Numbered from the stretch's first letter, positions 1 to 6,734 are shown. The stretch: DNA of 9,351 nt from Aquirhabdus sp. (GCA_030150135.1 JASLGO010000173.1:1-9351); one strand, 5' to 3'. Numbers and translations: made by a program. Notes: generated by a model not told the origin, from the sequence alone.

Positions 1-1
1 T

Positions 2-112
2 CTTTGGAACAGCCTAGGCGGACGCCCATGGCAATTATTTTTTGGACGAGGTGCGATGCTAGAAGATATTCGGAAGCTCGCCACAATCCGTCATAAGATG
101 AAAAATCCCTGA
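2..112 (+). CDS. hflD: HflD family protein, C-terminal fragment (5' end outside window)
   Basis: An open frame enters from the left edge and stops with TGA at 110-112, giving the last 36 residues of a protein. It contains LGGRPWQLFFGR, which resembles the C-terminal pattern of HflD (E. coli LWHQVGGGRLQLMFSR, from memory). HflD is a membrane-associated helical protein that in E. coli binds phage lambda CII; its wider cellular role is unclear. The position directly upstream of purB fits the enterobacterial order mnmA-hflD-purB. Only about the last sixth of the protein is visible, so the identification rests on this short match plus gene order. Confidence 0.72.
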   Translation, partial: LWNSLGGRPWQLFFGRGAMLEDIRKLATIRHKMKNP

Positions 113-144
113 TTTAAACTGAAACACAAGCCTATTCAACATCC

Positions 145-150
145 TATTAT
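145..150 (+). promoter_or_regulatory. Possible -10 element of a purB promoter
   Basis: TATTAT lies in the 60-base gap between hflD and purB and matches the sigma-70 -10 consensus at 5 of 6 positions. The best upstream hexamer at 18-base spacing, GAAACA (121-126), is a poor -35. purB could equally be transcribed by read-through from hflD. Confidence 0.25.
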
Positions 151-172
151 TTTGCACTTGGAATAGATCGAT

Positions 173-1567
173 ATGTTAAACACTCTCACCGCCCTCTCCC
201 CACTCGACGGTCGCTATGCCAATAAATGCGATGCACTCCGCCCTTATCTCTCTGAATTTGGCCTGATTGCTGCTCGCGTCAAAGTCGAAGTTCGTTGGCT
301 ACAGTCTTTGGCCAATCATCCACAAATCTCTGAGCTTGCACCATTCTCTGCTGACACAAATGCAGCACTTGATGCAATTGTGACTAATTTCAGTGAAGCG
401 GATGCAGAACGTATTAAAACGCTTGAAGCGACCACCAATCATGATGTAAAAGCGGTTGAATATTTCCTCAAAGAAAAAATCACACCTATCGCAGCACTGA
501 AAGATGCAGGCGAATTTATCCATTTCGCATGTACCAGTGAAGACATCAACAACTTGTCTCACGCCCTCATGCTAAAAAGCGGTCGCGATATTTTGCTCGC
601 CTCAATGCGCCAACTCCGTGATGCCATTGCTGCACTCGCAGAAAAATACGCCGACCAACCGATGTTGTCACGTACACACGGTCAAACCGCCAGCCCAACT
701 ACTTTGGGTAAAGAGTTTGCCAACGTCGCTTATCGCCTCGCTCGTCAGATCAAACAATTTGAACAAGTTGAATTATTGGGCAAAATCAACGGTGCAGTCG
801 GTAACTACAACGCGCATCTGTCGGCTTACCCAGAAATTAATTGGGCTGCACATGCTGAAGGCTTTATCGGTTCACTCGGCTTGACGTTTAATCCATACAC
901 CACACAGATCGAACCACATGATTACATGGCAGAATTGTTTGATGCGTTAAAACGTTTCAATACCATTCTCATCGACTTTAACCGCGATGTGTGGGGTTAT
1001 ATCTCCCTCGGTTTCTTCAAACAAAAACTTAAAGCTGGCGAAGTTGGTTCATCAACCATGCCACATAAAGTTAATCCAATCGACTTTGAAAACAGCGAAG
1101 GTAACTTAGGTTTAGCGAATGCCGTACTCGCTCATCTCGGTGAAAAACTGCCAATTTCTCGCTGGCAACGTGACTTAACAGACTCAACTGTACTCCGCAA
1201 CATGGGAGTTGGTCTGGCGCAGAGCTTGATTGCATTTGAAGCATGTTTAAAAGGAATTGGCAAATTAGAACTCAATGCCGACCGAATCAACGCTGACTTG
1301 GACAATGCACAAGAAGTGTTGGCTGAACCGATTCAAACTGTGATGCGCCGTTACAACGTTGAACAACCTTACGAAAAACTCAAAGCACTGACACGCGGTC
1401 AAGCGATGACACGTCAAATGATGCTCGACTTTATCGCAGGTAATGAATTGACGGCTGTACCTGAAGCAGATCGCGCTCGTTTGGCACAATTGACACCTGC
1501 AAGCTATACAGGCAATGCAGCAGATCAGGCGAAGGCATTGCCTGAGTTGTTGAAGAAGTTGGGATAA
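173..1567 (+). CDS. purB: Adenylosuccinate lyase
   Basis: PurB acts twice in purine synthesis, releasing fumarate from SAICAR to give AICAR and from adenylosuccinate to give AMP. It is a cytosolic homotetramer of the fumarase/aspartase superfamily. The 464 residues align along their whole length with E. coli PurB (456 residues, from memory). Visible motifs are TTNHDVKAVEYFLKEK (about 87-102), CTSEDINNLSHALM (about 120-133), RTHGQ with the catalytic histidine H169, and the superfamily signature GSSTMPHKVNP (292-302), whose flexible loop carries the catalytic serine (S293 or S294). The ATG at 173 gives the family N-terminus (LTALSPLDGRY). Its ribosome site is weak (TGGAA, 9 bases upstream). It follows hflD by 60 bases and ends at a hairpin. 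Nothing is missing or broken. Confidence 0.98.
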   Translation: MLNTLTALSPLDGRYANKCDALRPYLSEFGLIAARVKVEVRWLQSLANHPQISELAPFSADTNAALDAIVTNFSEADAERIKTLEATTNHDVKAVEYFLKEKITPIAALKDAGEFIHFACTSEDINNLSHALMLKSGRDILLASMRQLRDAIAALAEKYADQPMLSRTHGQTASPTTLGKEFANVAYRLARQIKQFEQVELLGKINGAVGNYNAHLSAYPEINWAAHAEGFIGSLGLTFNPYTTQIEPHDYMAELFDALKRFNTILIDFNRDVWGYISLGFFKQKLKAGEVGSSTMPHKVNPIDFENSEGNLGLANAVLAHLGEKLPISRWQRDLTDSTVLRNMGVGLAQSLIAFEACLKGIGKLELNADRINADLDNAQEVLAEPIQTVMRRYNVEQPYEKLKALTRGQAMTRQMMLDFIAGNELTAVPEADRARLAQLTPASYTGNAADQAKALPELLKKLG

Positions 1568-1583
1568 TCGTTATTCGCAAAAC

Positions 1584-1611
1584 GGCGCATCGGGAAACCA
1601 TTCGATGCGCC
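1584..1611 (+). terminator. Stem-loop after purB, probable terminator
   Basis: A perfect 9-bp GC-rich stem, GGCGCATCG (1584-1592) with CGATGCGCC (1603-1611), has a 10-base loop and begins 16 bases after the purB stop. The downstream stretch (AATTAAAAT) is AT-rich but has no run of T, so termination may be partial. In that case the next gene could receive read-through transcription. Confidence 0.5.
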
Positions 1612-1636
1612 AATTAAAATAATATGAGAGGTTTTA

Positions 1637-1969
1637 ATGGACGCTTTAAAAAATAGAATTCTCGAAGGAATGTTAGATTACATTGAAGGTGATGACGACG
1701 CTGATTACACGGCAAAAGATGTTGCTGAATGTGGAAACGATTTATCAGAATTTTTGAGTAACTTAAAAACAGAAAATATAGATCATAATTCTGCTCTGAA
1801 TCATGTCAGAAACCTAGTGCTCAAATTAAATGCGCTAAATGATCGCTGCAAAGGCTCTCTTATTGAAACCGATCAAAGAGAAGACATTTGCGAATTAATT
1901 TTCTCATCACTAACACAAGCAGGCATTCCATTTGAGGATGATGTCACCGAAGAATGGCGTGAGTGGTAA
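1637..1969 (+). CDS. Uncharacterised small acidic protein (110 aa)
   Basis: I do not recognise a named family. The product is cytoplasmic by appearance, with no signal peptide or membrane segment. It is strongly acidic, with 26 Asp/Glu against 10 Lys/Arg by my count. It looks mainly helical and ends in an acidic tail rich in aromatics (EDDVTEEWREW). The stretch LNDRCKGSLIETDQREDIC (about 67-85) looks like a conserved core, but I cannot tie it to a Pfam entry. A good ribosome site (GAGAGG, 1626-1631) sits 5 bases before the ATG, supporting real translation. The gene starts 69 bases after purB and is followed by a lipoprotein gene. Sampled lines are about 23-45% G+C, lower on average than purB. 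An acidic small protein of this kind could be an immunity or inhibitor protein, but nothing here proves that. Confidence 0.8.
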   Translation: MDALKNRILEGMLDYIEGDDDADYTAKDVAECGNDLSEFLSNLKTENIDHNSALNHVRNLVLKLNALNDRCKGSLIETDQREDICELIFSSLTQAGIPFEDDVTEEWREW

Positions 1970-2008
1970 AAATCCATAGGTTAGCTTTAACTCAACTAAT
2001 AAGAAAAT

Positions 2009-2065
2009 CTAAGCCAAACTCTCAATTCACCTTGCGAATAAGAAATCAAAATATATTTGGCTTAG
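2009..2065. repeat. 10-bp perfect inverted repeat with 37-base spacer
   Basis: CTAAGCCAAA (2009-2018) is matched by TTTGGCTTAG (2056-2065) in the AT-rich 134-base gap before the lipoprotein start codon. It could form a long-looped RNA hairpin in a leader, act as a spaced protein-binding dyad, or be a relic of a mobile repeat. Only the symmetry itself is seen. Confidence 0.5.
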
Positions 2066-2103
2066 TACAAACGTTAGATAAAAAACTCAGGAATATAAAA
2101 GAA

Positions 2104-2631
2104 ATGCGAAAGAACATAACCTTACTAACCATTTTACTGTTGATTAGTGGGTGTCATGACTCAGCTCATACCGAAAAAAATGCACGTATTAAAACACTTG
2201 AGCAATTCACCATGGAGGATCTCGAAAAGCTAGGTTGCAAAATCGAGGCAACACCAAAAATATCAAGCATCGATATCCCTATGCTTGGGCATATTGACGG
2301 CTATAGCATAAGAAGCAACTCTGAGTGTGCCACAAAATTATTTAGCACCATTCAAACATACGAACACAATATCGCAGGAATTGAAGAAGGGGTTTGGGCA
2401 GGAAAAAAAGCTTCTGCCATGAATTTTGCGGAGAATCATGGCTATGATTTATCTAGTCAGGATGGAAACATAGGTGAACGCAGCAAAATCGAACTTTTCA
2501 CTAAAAATGGACGTCAAGCAGGTTTTCAATACAGTGTACTAGCAAATGGATACCTACACTCTGTCCTTATTGAATCCGACAGTATCGAACCAAATGGCAC
2601 ATTTGAAGCAATCCTGAAAGAAAAACTATAA
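2104..2631 (+). CDS. Predicted lipoprotein of unknown function (175 aa)
   Basis: I recognise no family. The N-terminus is a classic lipoprotein signal: basic MRKN, a hydrophobic stretch (5-14), and the lipobox I-S-G-C with C17 as the lipidated cysteine. The residue after it is His and not Asp, which by the E. coli Lol +2 rule favours the outer membrane. The mature part is soluble, with two further cysteines (C45 and C75) that could form a periplasmic disulfide. The end (about 130-175) resembles alternating beta strands. The ATG at 2104 is preferred because it starts the signal peptide exactly; AGGA at 2089-2092 lies 11 bases upstream. The frame stays open upstream to a GTG at 1963, but that start would put 47 residues before the signal and has no ribosome site. 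The gene ends at a bidirectional terminator shared with ppk1. Confidence 0.82.
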   Translation: MRKNITLLTILLLISGCHDSAHTEKNARIKTLEQFTMEDLEKLGCKIEATPKISSIDIPMLGHIDGYSIRSNSECATKLFSTIQTYEHNIAGIEEGVWAGKKASAMNFAENHGYDLSSQDGNIGERSKIELFTKNGRQAGFQYSVLANGYLHSVLIESDSIEPNGTFEAILKEKL

Positions 2632-2669
2632 CTATAAACTTGATCAAACAAAATTCAGATAATGAAGCT

Positions 2670-2705
2670 AAAAAAGGTCAGCTACTCTCATAGCTGACCA
2701 TTTTT
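2670..2705. terminator. Bidirectional rho-independent terminator
   Basis: A perfect 9-bp stem, GGTCAGCTA (2676-2684) with TAGCTGACC (2691-2699), has a 6-base loop. It is flanked by an A run (2670-2675) on the left and a T run (2701-2705) on the right. It therefore reads as an intrinsic terminator on both strands, serving the lipoprotein gene from the left and ppk1 from the right. Confidence 0.9.
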
Positions 2706-2720
2706 AAACTCTACAAATAA

Positions 2721-4805
2721 CTAACGCGCCAACTTCTCAAGCAGGATCGACTGTGCCATGTGCAACTCCGCACCCTCTTTTGGCACTACACGATTCCAAA
2801 CACCAGTCTTATCCAACTCCCAAGCCTGCTGATTATCATCCAAATAATTCTGCAAACCTTGTTGAATGATGCGACGACGCAAATGGCCATTATCTATTGG
2901 AAAACACACCTCTACGCGTGAGAACAAATTACGATCCATCCAGTCTGCACTCGCGCAATAGACTTTTGGCTCACCGCCATTGCCAAAGTAATACACACGA
3001 GTATGTTCCAGAAAACGGCCTACGATTGAACGAACTCTGATATTTTCAGATAAACCTTTGACTTGCGGACGTAGACAGCACGTGGAGCGGATAATCAAAT
3101 CAACTTTCACACCAGCATTAGATGCCTTATACAATGCATCAATCAAATGACGTTCAGTCAGTGCGTTGACTTTAACAATGATATGCCCGCCTTTACCTGC
3201 TTTCGCAAACTCAATCTCTTCATTGATCAATGCAATCAATTGCGGATGTAGCGTAAATGGTGCATGTAGCAATTTTTGCAACTTCGCAGCTTTACCCATT
3301 CCAGTGAGTTCTTGGAAAATTTTATGCACATCTTCCGAAAGCTGCGGATTCGCAGACAATAAACCATAATCGGTATACATCCGCGCATTACCCGCATGAT
3401 AGTTACCTGTGCCTAAATGCACATAGCGCGTCAACTTATCCCCTTCACGACGTACAACCAGAATCATCTTCGCGTGTGTTTTATAACCAACTATACCGTA
3501 TACAACAACCGCGCCTGCTTCTTGCAGAATATTTGCCACTTCCATATTGGACTCTTCATCGAAACGCGCACGGAGTTCGATGATTGCGGTGACTTCTTTT
3601 CCTTGACGTGCTGCATCCGCGAGAATCTGTACAATTTCAGAATCTGCACCGCTACGATACAAAGTTTGTTTGATTGCTAATACTTGTGGATCACGTGCGG
3701 CTTCACGCAGGAAATTGATGACTGGGGCAAATGATTCAAACGGATGATGGATCAGAATATCTTGTTTTTTAATCGATGCAAAAATGTCTTCCGAGCTACG
3801 CAGCGCGGCTGGCATCGCAGGAATGAAAGACTTATAACGCATTTTTGGACGATTAAAGTTCGACAGCAAACGTGCCAAATTAACAGGTCCATTGACGCGA
3901 TAAAGTTGTGTTTGGTTTAAACCAAAACGACGCAATAAATAATCAATAATATTATCTGGGCAATGATTCGTCACTTCCAAACGAACGGCACGACCAAAAC
4001 GACGTGAACTCAAACCACCTTTCAGCGCTTTCGCAACGTCTTCGGCATCTTCATCAAACTCTAAATCCGCATTACGCGTGACACGGAATTGGTGACATCC
4101 TGTCGCAGACATGCCCGGGAACAGATCACTGACATGCTCATGGATAATTGCAGACAACATCACATGATGCTCAAAACCGTCCGTCAAATGGTCAGGCAAA
4201 CGCACAACACGCGGTAATGAACGTGGCGCAGGGACAATTGCAAATTTAATATCACGACCAAACGCGTCTTTGCCATCCAAGGTCACGATAAAGTTAAGGC
4301 TTTTATTGACCAGACGTGGGAATGGATGCGCTGGATCTAAACTAATCGGCGTTAAAACTGGCAGAACTTGCTCACGGAAATATTGATGTACCCAATTGGC
4401 TTGATCAGGTGTCAACTCCTCACGGCGCAAGAAACGGATATTTTCTTCAGCTAACGCAGGTAAAACTTCTTCATTCAGAATGCGATATTGGCGCTCAATT
4501 GCGGTATGTGCAATTTCTGAAATTTTGGCAAGCACTTCTGAAGGATGCATACCATCAGGCGTCGTACTGTCATCACTATAGCTCAATTGCTGCATCAAAC
4601 CCGCGACACGAACTTCAAAAAACTCATCCATGTTGCGAGAAAAAATTAGCAGGAATACCAAACGCTCAATCACAGGATTGAGTGGATCAACAGCCTGTTC
4701 AAGTACACGTAAATGAAAATCCAATAGCGACAAATCACGGTTTAGATAACGGACACTAGGTTCAAATTCAATAATGTCAGTGGGTGCTTGAGCTGCTTGG
4801 TTCAT
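2721..4805 (-). CDS. ppk1: Polyphosphate kinase 1
   Basis: PPK1 reversibly moves the gamma phosphate of ATP onto inorganic polyphosphate chains. The 694-residue product is full length (E. coli Ppk is 688). It shows the N-terminal RYLNRDLSLLDF (about 19-30) and SRNMDEFF (56-63), then two phospholipase-D-like C-terminal domains. The phosphorylated catalytic histidine fits H444 in YKTHAK, followed by YVHLGTGNYH (461-470). The second conserved histidine is H601 in FLEHTRVYYF, and R384 in TLYR fits the ATP-phosphate-binding arginine. The ATG at 4805 has a clear AGGA 5 bases upstream. It lies downstream of mtgA in the same direction with a 165-base gap that carries a promoter candidate. From memory, Acinetobacter ppk is reported to be induced by phosphate starvation, which would suit the Pho-box-like site here. 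Confidence 0.98.
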   Translation of the reverse strand: MNQAAQAPTDIIEFEPSVRYLNRDLSLLDFHLRVLEQAVDPLNPVIERLVFLLIFSRNMDEFFEVRVAGLMQQLSYSDDSTTPDGMHPSEVLAKISEIAHTAIERQYRILNEEVLPALAEENIRFLRREELTPDQANWVHQYFREQVLPVLTPISLDPAHPFPRLVNKSLNFIVTLDGKDAFGRDIKFAIVPAPRSLPRVVRLPDHLTDGFEHHVMLSAIIHEHVSDLFPGMSATGCHQFRVTRNADLEFDEDAEDVAKALKGGLSSRRFGRAVRLEVTNHCPDNIIDYLLRRFGLNQTQLYRVNGPVNLARLLSNFNRPKMRYKSFIPAMPAALRSSEDIFASIKKQDILIHHPFESFAPVINFLREAARDPQVLAIKQTLYRSGADSEIVQILADAARQGKEVTAIIELRARFDEESNMEVANILQEAGAVVVYGIVGYKTHAKMILVVRREGDKLTRYVHLGTGNYHAGNARMYTDYGLLSANPQLSEDVHKIFQELTGMGKAAKLQKLLHAPFTLHPQLIALINEEIEFAKAGKGGHIIVKVNALTERHLIDALYKASNAGVKVDLIIRSTCCLRPQVKGLSENIRVRSIVGRFLEHTRVYYFGNGGEPKVYCASADWMDRNLFSRVEVCFPIDNGHLRRRIIQQGLQNYLDDNQQAWELDKTGVWNRVVPKEGAELHMAQSILLEKLAR

Positions 4806-4847
4806 GATATTCCTAAATTCTTGAAAAGAATAAATAATGAGCTAGTC

Positions 4848-4888
4848 ATTCTATTGGTCTACCTCATTCTGACGATGAAATATGACAG
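4848..4888 (-). promoter_or_regulatory. Candidate ppk1 promoter with Pho-box-like site
   Basis: On the minus strand, CTGTCAT (4888-4882) equals one full Pho-box half repeat. It is followed by a degenerate second half ending in GTCA (4873-4870). Sixteen bases further on is TAGAAT (4853-4848), a 5-of-6 match to the -10 consensus with a poor -35, as expected for an activator-dependent promoter. The second repeat lies 13 rather than 11 bases from the first, so this is not a textbook PhoB site. Confidence 0.35.
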
Positions 4889-4970
4889 TTTATTGAATGA
4901 TGCTGATTAATTTGATCTTAATCGCTAAACCATTACCTAGACAAGTTTTTTAGGTGCGTTAGCGCATAAA

Positions 4971-5648
4971 CTATGGTATTGCAGAATACCCCATATAACG
5001 TCGAATAACTGCGACACGGCGTAGCATCTTACGATCATGTTGATGCATTTCATAATAGACGGGATTCGGCACTAGTCCTGCTAATTTTGCAGCTTCATTT
5101 GCACTAATTTCAGCCGCAGATTTGCCATAATAAAATTGTGAAGCAGCTTCTATGCCATAAATGCCATCACCAAATTCGATCACATTCAAATAGACGTCCA
5201 AAATGCGCTCTTTGCTCCACATCCGCTCCATCATCCATGTAATGATCGCCTCTTCGCCTTTGCGTAAATAAGACCGCTCATTGGATAGAAATAGATTTTT
5301 GGCGAGCTGCTGACTGATCGTAGAACCACCTGCAACAACATGTCCTTTCTTATCATTTTTTTCTAAAGCTGCACGAATGCCATCCCAGTCAAAACCATGA
5401 TGATACATAAACTTGGCATCTTCACCTGCAATCAATGCACGCTTCACATGAACGCTAATTTGATCATATTGCACGGTACGATGCTCAATCGTCGTCGTAT
5501 TATCTCCACTCCAGAGGTACTCACGCATAAACATGGAGCGATTAACATCATGATGCTTCCACCACAATAAGCTTGCAAAAACAAAAAGCTGCACCGCTAA
5601 AAATAAAGATAATAGGATTAACGAAATACGTGCAAAAAAAGCTTTCAT
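4971..5648 (-). CDS. mtgA: Monofunctional biosynthetic peptidoglycan transglycosylase
   Basis: MtgA (glycosyltransferase family 51) polymerises lipid II into glycan strands on the periplasmic face of the inner membrane, without the transpeptidase domain of class A penicillin-binding proteins. The 225 residues have one N-terminal membrane anchor (about 7-30) and then the GT51 domain. Motif 1 is GEDAKFMYHHGFD, with the catalytic E76. Motif 2 is GGSTISQQLAKNLFL (about 107-121). Motif 3 is RKGEE, with the second glutamate at E133. Motifs 4 and 5 are ERILDVYLNVIEFGDGIYGIE (about 147-167) and NEAAKLAGLVPNP (about 184-196). All key residues are intact. It is divergent from the rhomboid gene and upstream of ppk1. 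The ribosome site is weak (AGG, 5 bases before the ATG). Confidence 0.97.
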   Translation of the reverse strand: MKAFFARISLILLSLFLAVQLFVFASLLWWKHHDVNRSMFMREYLWSGDNTTTIEHRTVQYDQISVHVKRALIAGEDAKFMYHHGFDWDGIRAALEKNDKKGHVVAGGSTISQQLAKNLFLSNERSYLRKGEEAIITWMMERMWSKERILDVYLNVIEFGDGIYGIEAASQFYYGKSAAEISANEAAKLAGLVPNPVYYEMHQHDRKMLRRVAVIRRYMGYSAIP

Positions 5649-5679
5649 GTACGCCTAATGTCTATAAAAAAGATAAGAT

Positions 5680-5707
5680 AGCCTAAGCATAGCCGATTTT
5701 CAGTCAA
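5680..5707 (-). promoter_or_regulatory. Candidate mtgA promoter
   Basis: On the minus strand TTGACT (5707-5702) is a 5-of-6 match to the -35 consensus. It is followed after 16 bases by TAGGCT (5685-5680), a weaker -10. This would start transcription about 25 bases before the mtgA start codon. Confidence 0.35.
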
Positions 5708-5729
5708 TCCACTGTGTTGAATAATAACT

Positions 5730-5746
5730 CTGTAGTTAATCTACAG
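5730..5746. promoter_or_regulatory. Inverted repeat CTGTAG-N5-CTACAG in the mtgA/rhomboid divergent region
   Basis: A perfect 6-bp dyad with a 5-base spacer lies 47 bases before the rhomboid ATG, between the two divergent genes. It has the form of an operator for a dimeric regulator or a small leader hairpin. No known regulator consensus is recognised. Confidence 0.35.
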
Positions 5747-5775
5747 TTAAAGCGAATATTTTTCAGTCAGTTTGA

Positions 5776-5788
5776 GAAGGAACCCTTC
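5776..5788 (+). promoter_or_regulatory. Ribosome binding site of the rhomboid gene inside a small hairpin
   Basis: The Shine-Dalgarno core GAAGG (5776-5780) is followed three bases later by its exact complement CCTTC (5784-5788). The site that decides the ATG at 5793 can thus pair with itself, which could lower translation. The stem is short (5 bp), so the effect is uncertain. Confidence 0.4.
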
Positions 5789-5792
5789 ACGC

Positions 5793-6566
5793 ATGTTTTC
5801 AACGCTACGCATCTGGAAACTCACAGGACTCTTGTTACTGATCAACATCTCCATGTTTGCAATCGAAGTTCTCAATGGGGTCAGCCTATTTAGCCCAAGA
5901 ATGGGTGATTTATTGCTATGGGGCGCGAATTATGCGCCTCTCACCTTAACAGGCGATTGGTGGCGATTACTCAGTAGTATGTTTCTACATATCGGATTGA
6001 TTCACCTTGCTGTGAACTGTTGGGCACTTTATATCTGGGGCGTTTACGCAGAGTTTTATTATGGTCGCCGCTTCTATCTTGCCATGTATTTAAGTGCTGG
6101 TTTAGTTGGTAGCCTGATGAGCGTGCTGCACAATGTGTTCAATCAACAAATACTCAATGACGCGAATGCTTTTGTGGTCAGTGCAGGTGCATCGGGTGCA
6201 ATTATGGGCTTAGGTGGAGCGCTTATTGTTGCAGCATGGCGACCTAAAGCCAGTCTACATCCCGAGCAAGCATTACAGCTCAAACCGCTCCTCGTTATTA
6301 TGGCGATTAACTTTGGATTAGGTTTAAGCATCGCAGGAATTGATAATGCAGCGCATTTGGGTGGCATCATCACGGGCGCGCTATTAGGATTGGTATTCTC
6401 ATTGACAGAAAGTATGAGTCAAAAGCAGCGACAGATCATTCGTATCAGTAGTTTTATCGTGTTGGCAATCATGGGTTGGTTGACGTTTTATCAATTACAA
6501 CTTGCGGAAAGTCATTTGCAGCCTTTACGCGCAGGGATAGTTGCCCAACTGGACAACTTTCACTGA
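5793..6566 (+). CDS. Rhomboid family intramembrane serine protease
   Basis: Rhomboids cut membrane proteins inside or next to their transmembrane helix, using a Ser-His dyad buried in the inner membrane. Numbering from the ATG at 5793 (257 residues), the catalytic serine is S134 in GASG and the catalytic histidine is H188 in AAHLGG. The conserved H66, H71 and N75 form the helix-2 HxxxxHxxxN motif, and a WWR motif (56-58) precedes it. I see about seven hydrophobic segments (near 10-27, 63-82, 95-113, 130-148, 165-182, 186-203 and 217-235), that is, the six-helix core plus one C-terminal helix. The ATG is preferred over an in-frame TTG at 5772 because AGAAGGA lies 11 bases before it. The substrate is unknown. 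A stem-loop terminator follows. Confidence 0.93.
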   Translation: MFSTLRIWKLTGLLLLINISMFAIEVLNGVSLFSPRMGDLLLWGANYAPLTLTGDWWRLLSSMFLHIGLIHLAVNCWALYIWGVYAEFYYGRRFYLAMYLSAGLVGSLMSVLHNVFNQQILNDANAFVVSAGASGAIMGLGGALIVAAWRPKASLHPEQALQLKPLLVIMAINFGLGLSIAGIDNAAHLGGIITGALLGLVFSLTESMSQKQRQIIRISSFIVLAIMGWLTFYQLQLAESHLQPLRAGIVAQLDNFH

Positions 6567-6629
6567 ATAAACGCTCAGTAAATAAATATGAAACCCATAT
6601 TTTCAACAAAATAGCGTGACATTCTGCGG

Positions 6630-6661
6630 ATGTTTGATTGCATTTTCGAGTCAAACATTTT
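6630..6661 (+). terminator. Probable rho-independent terminator after the rhomboid gene
   Basis: ATGTTTGATT (6630-6639) pairs with AGTCAAACAT (6649-6658) over 10 bp with one G-U pair and a 9-base loop. Four T (6658-6661) end the structure. The stem is AT-rich, so efficiency may be moderate. Confidence 0.55.
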
Positions 6662-6687
6662 GGAATTATGCGTTTTAGCGATACAAT
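6660..6687 (+). promoter_or_regulatory. Candidate promoter of the DUF2237 gene
   Basis: TTGGAA (6660-6665, 4 of 6 to -35) and TACAAT (6682-6687, 5 of 6 to -10) are separated by 16 bases. Transcription would begin near 6694, giving a leader of about 67 bases. The -35 overlaps the T run of the preceding terminator. Confidence 0.45.
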
Positions 6688-6688
6688 A

Positions 6689-6699
6689 GAGATGATCTC
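6689..6699. promoter_or_regulatory. Palindrome GAGAT-G-ATCTC at the predicted start site
   Basis: This is a perfect 5-bp dyad around a single base, placed directly after the -10 hexamer of the DUF2237 promoter candidate. The position suits a repressor operator. No regulator is identified. Confidence 0.3.
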
Positions 6700-6715
6700 A
6701 AGATAAATTGATTTC

Positions 6716-6734
6716 GCGCATTTCCTTTATGCGC
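6716..6734 (+). other. Small hairpin in the DUF2237 leader
   Basis: GCGCAT (6716-6721) pairs perfectly with ATGCGC (6729-6734) around a 7-base pyrimidine-rich loop, ending 13 bases before the GAAGGA ribosome site. It could affect mRNA stability or translation. A short TTTT (6742-6745) lies downstream but too far for a normal terminator. Confidence 0.35.

Noticed and set aside
299..562. Minus-strand open frame inside purB, with similar antisense frames inside fbp and the methyltransferase gene
   Set aside because: They are antisense to strongly conserved coding sequence, contain no domain motif, and have no supporting ribosome site.
1963..2103. GTG-started 222-residue form of the lipoprotein
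   Set aside because: It has no ribosome site and would bury the lipoprotein signal peptide behind 47 residues; the ATG at 2104 fits far better.
1637..2631. Toxin-antitoxin or defence system between purB and ppk1
   Set aside because: Neither protein shows a toxin, nuclease or DNA-binding motif that I can recognise, so the idea stays a question and not an annotation.
3166..4681. Plus-strand open frames opposite ppk1
   Set aside because: They lie wholly inside ppk1, have no recognisable motif, and are products of the codon pattern on the opposite strand.
4954..4970. Hairpin TGCG-CTAA-CGCA after mtgA as a terminator
   Set aside because: The strong stem is only 4 bp, and on the mtgA strand it is followed by A and not T.
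5772..5792. TTG start adding seven residues to the rhomboid protein
   Set aside because: The TTG overlaps the region that holds the ribosome site for the ATG at 5793, and nothing good precedes it.
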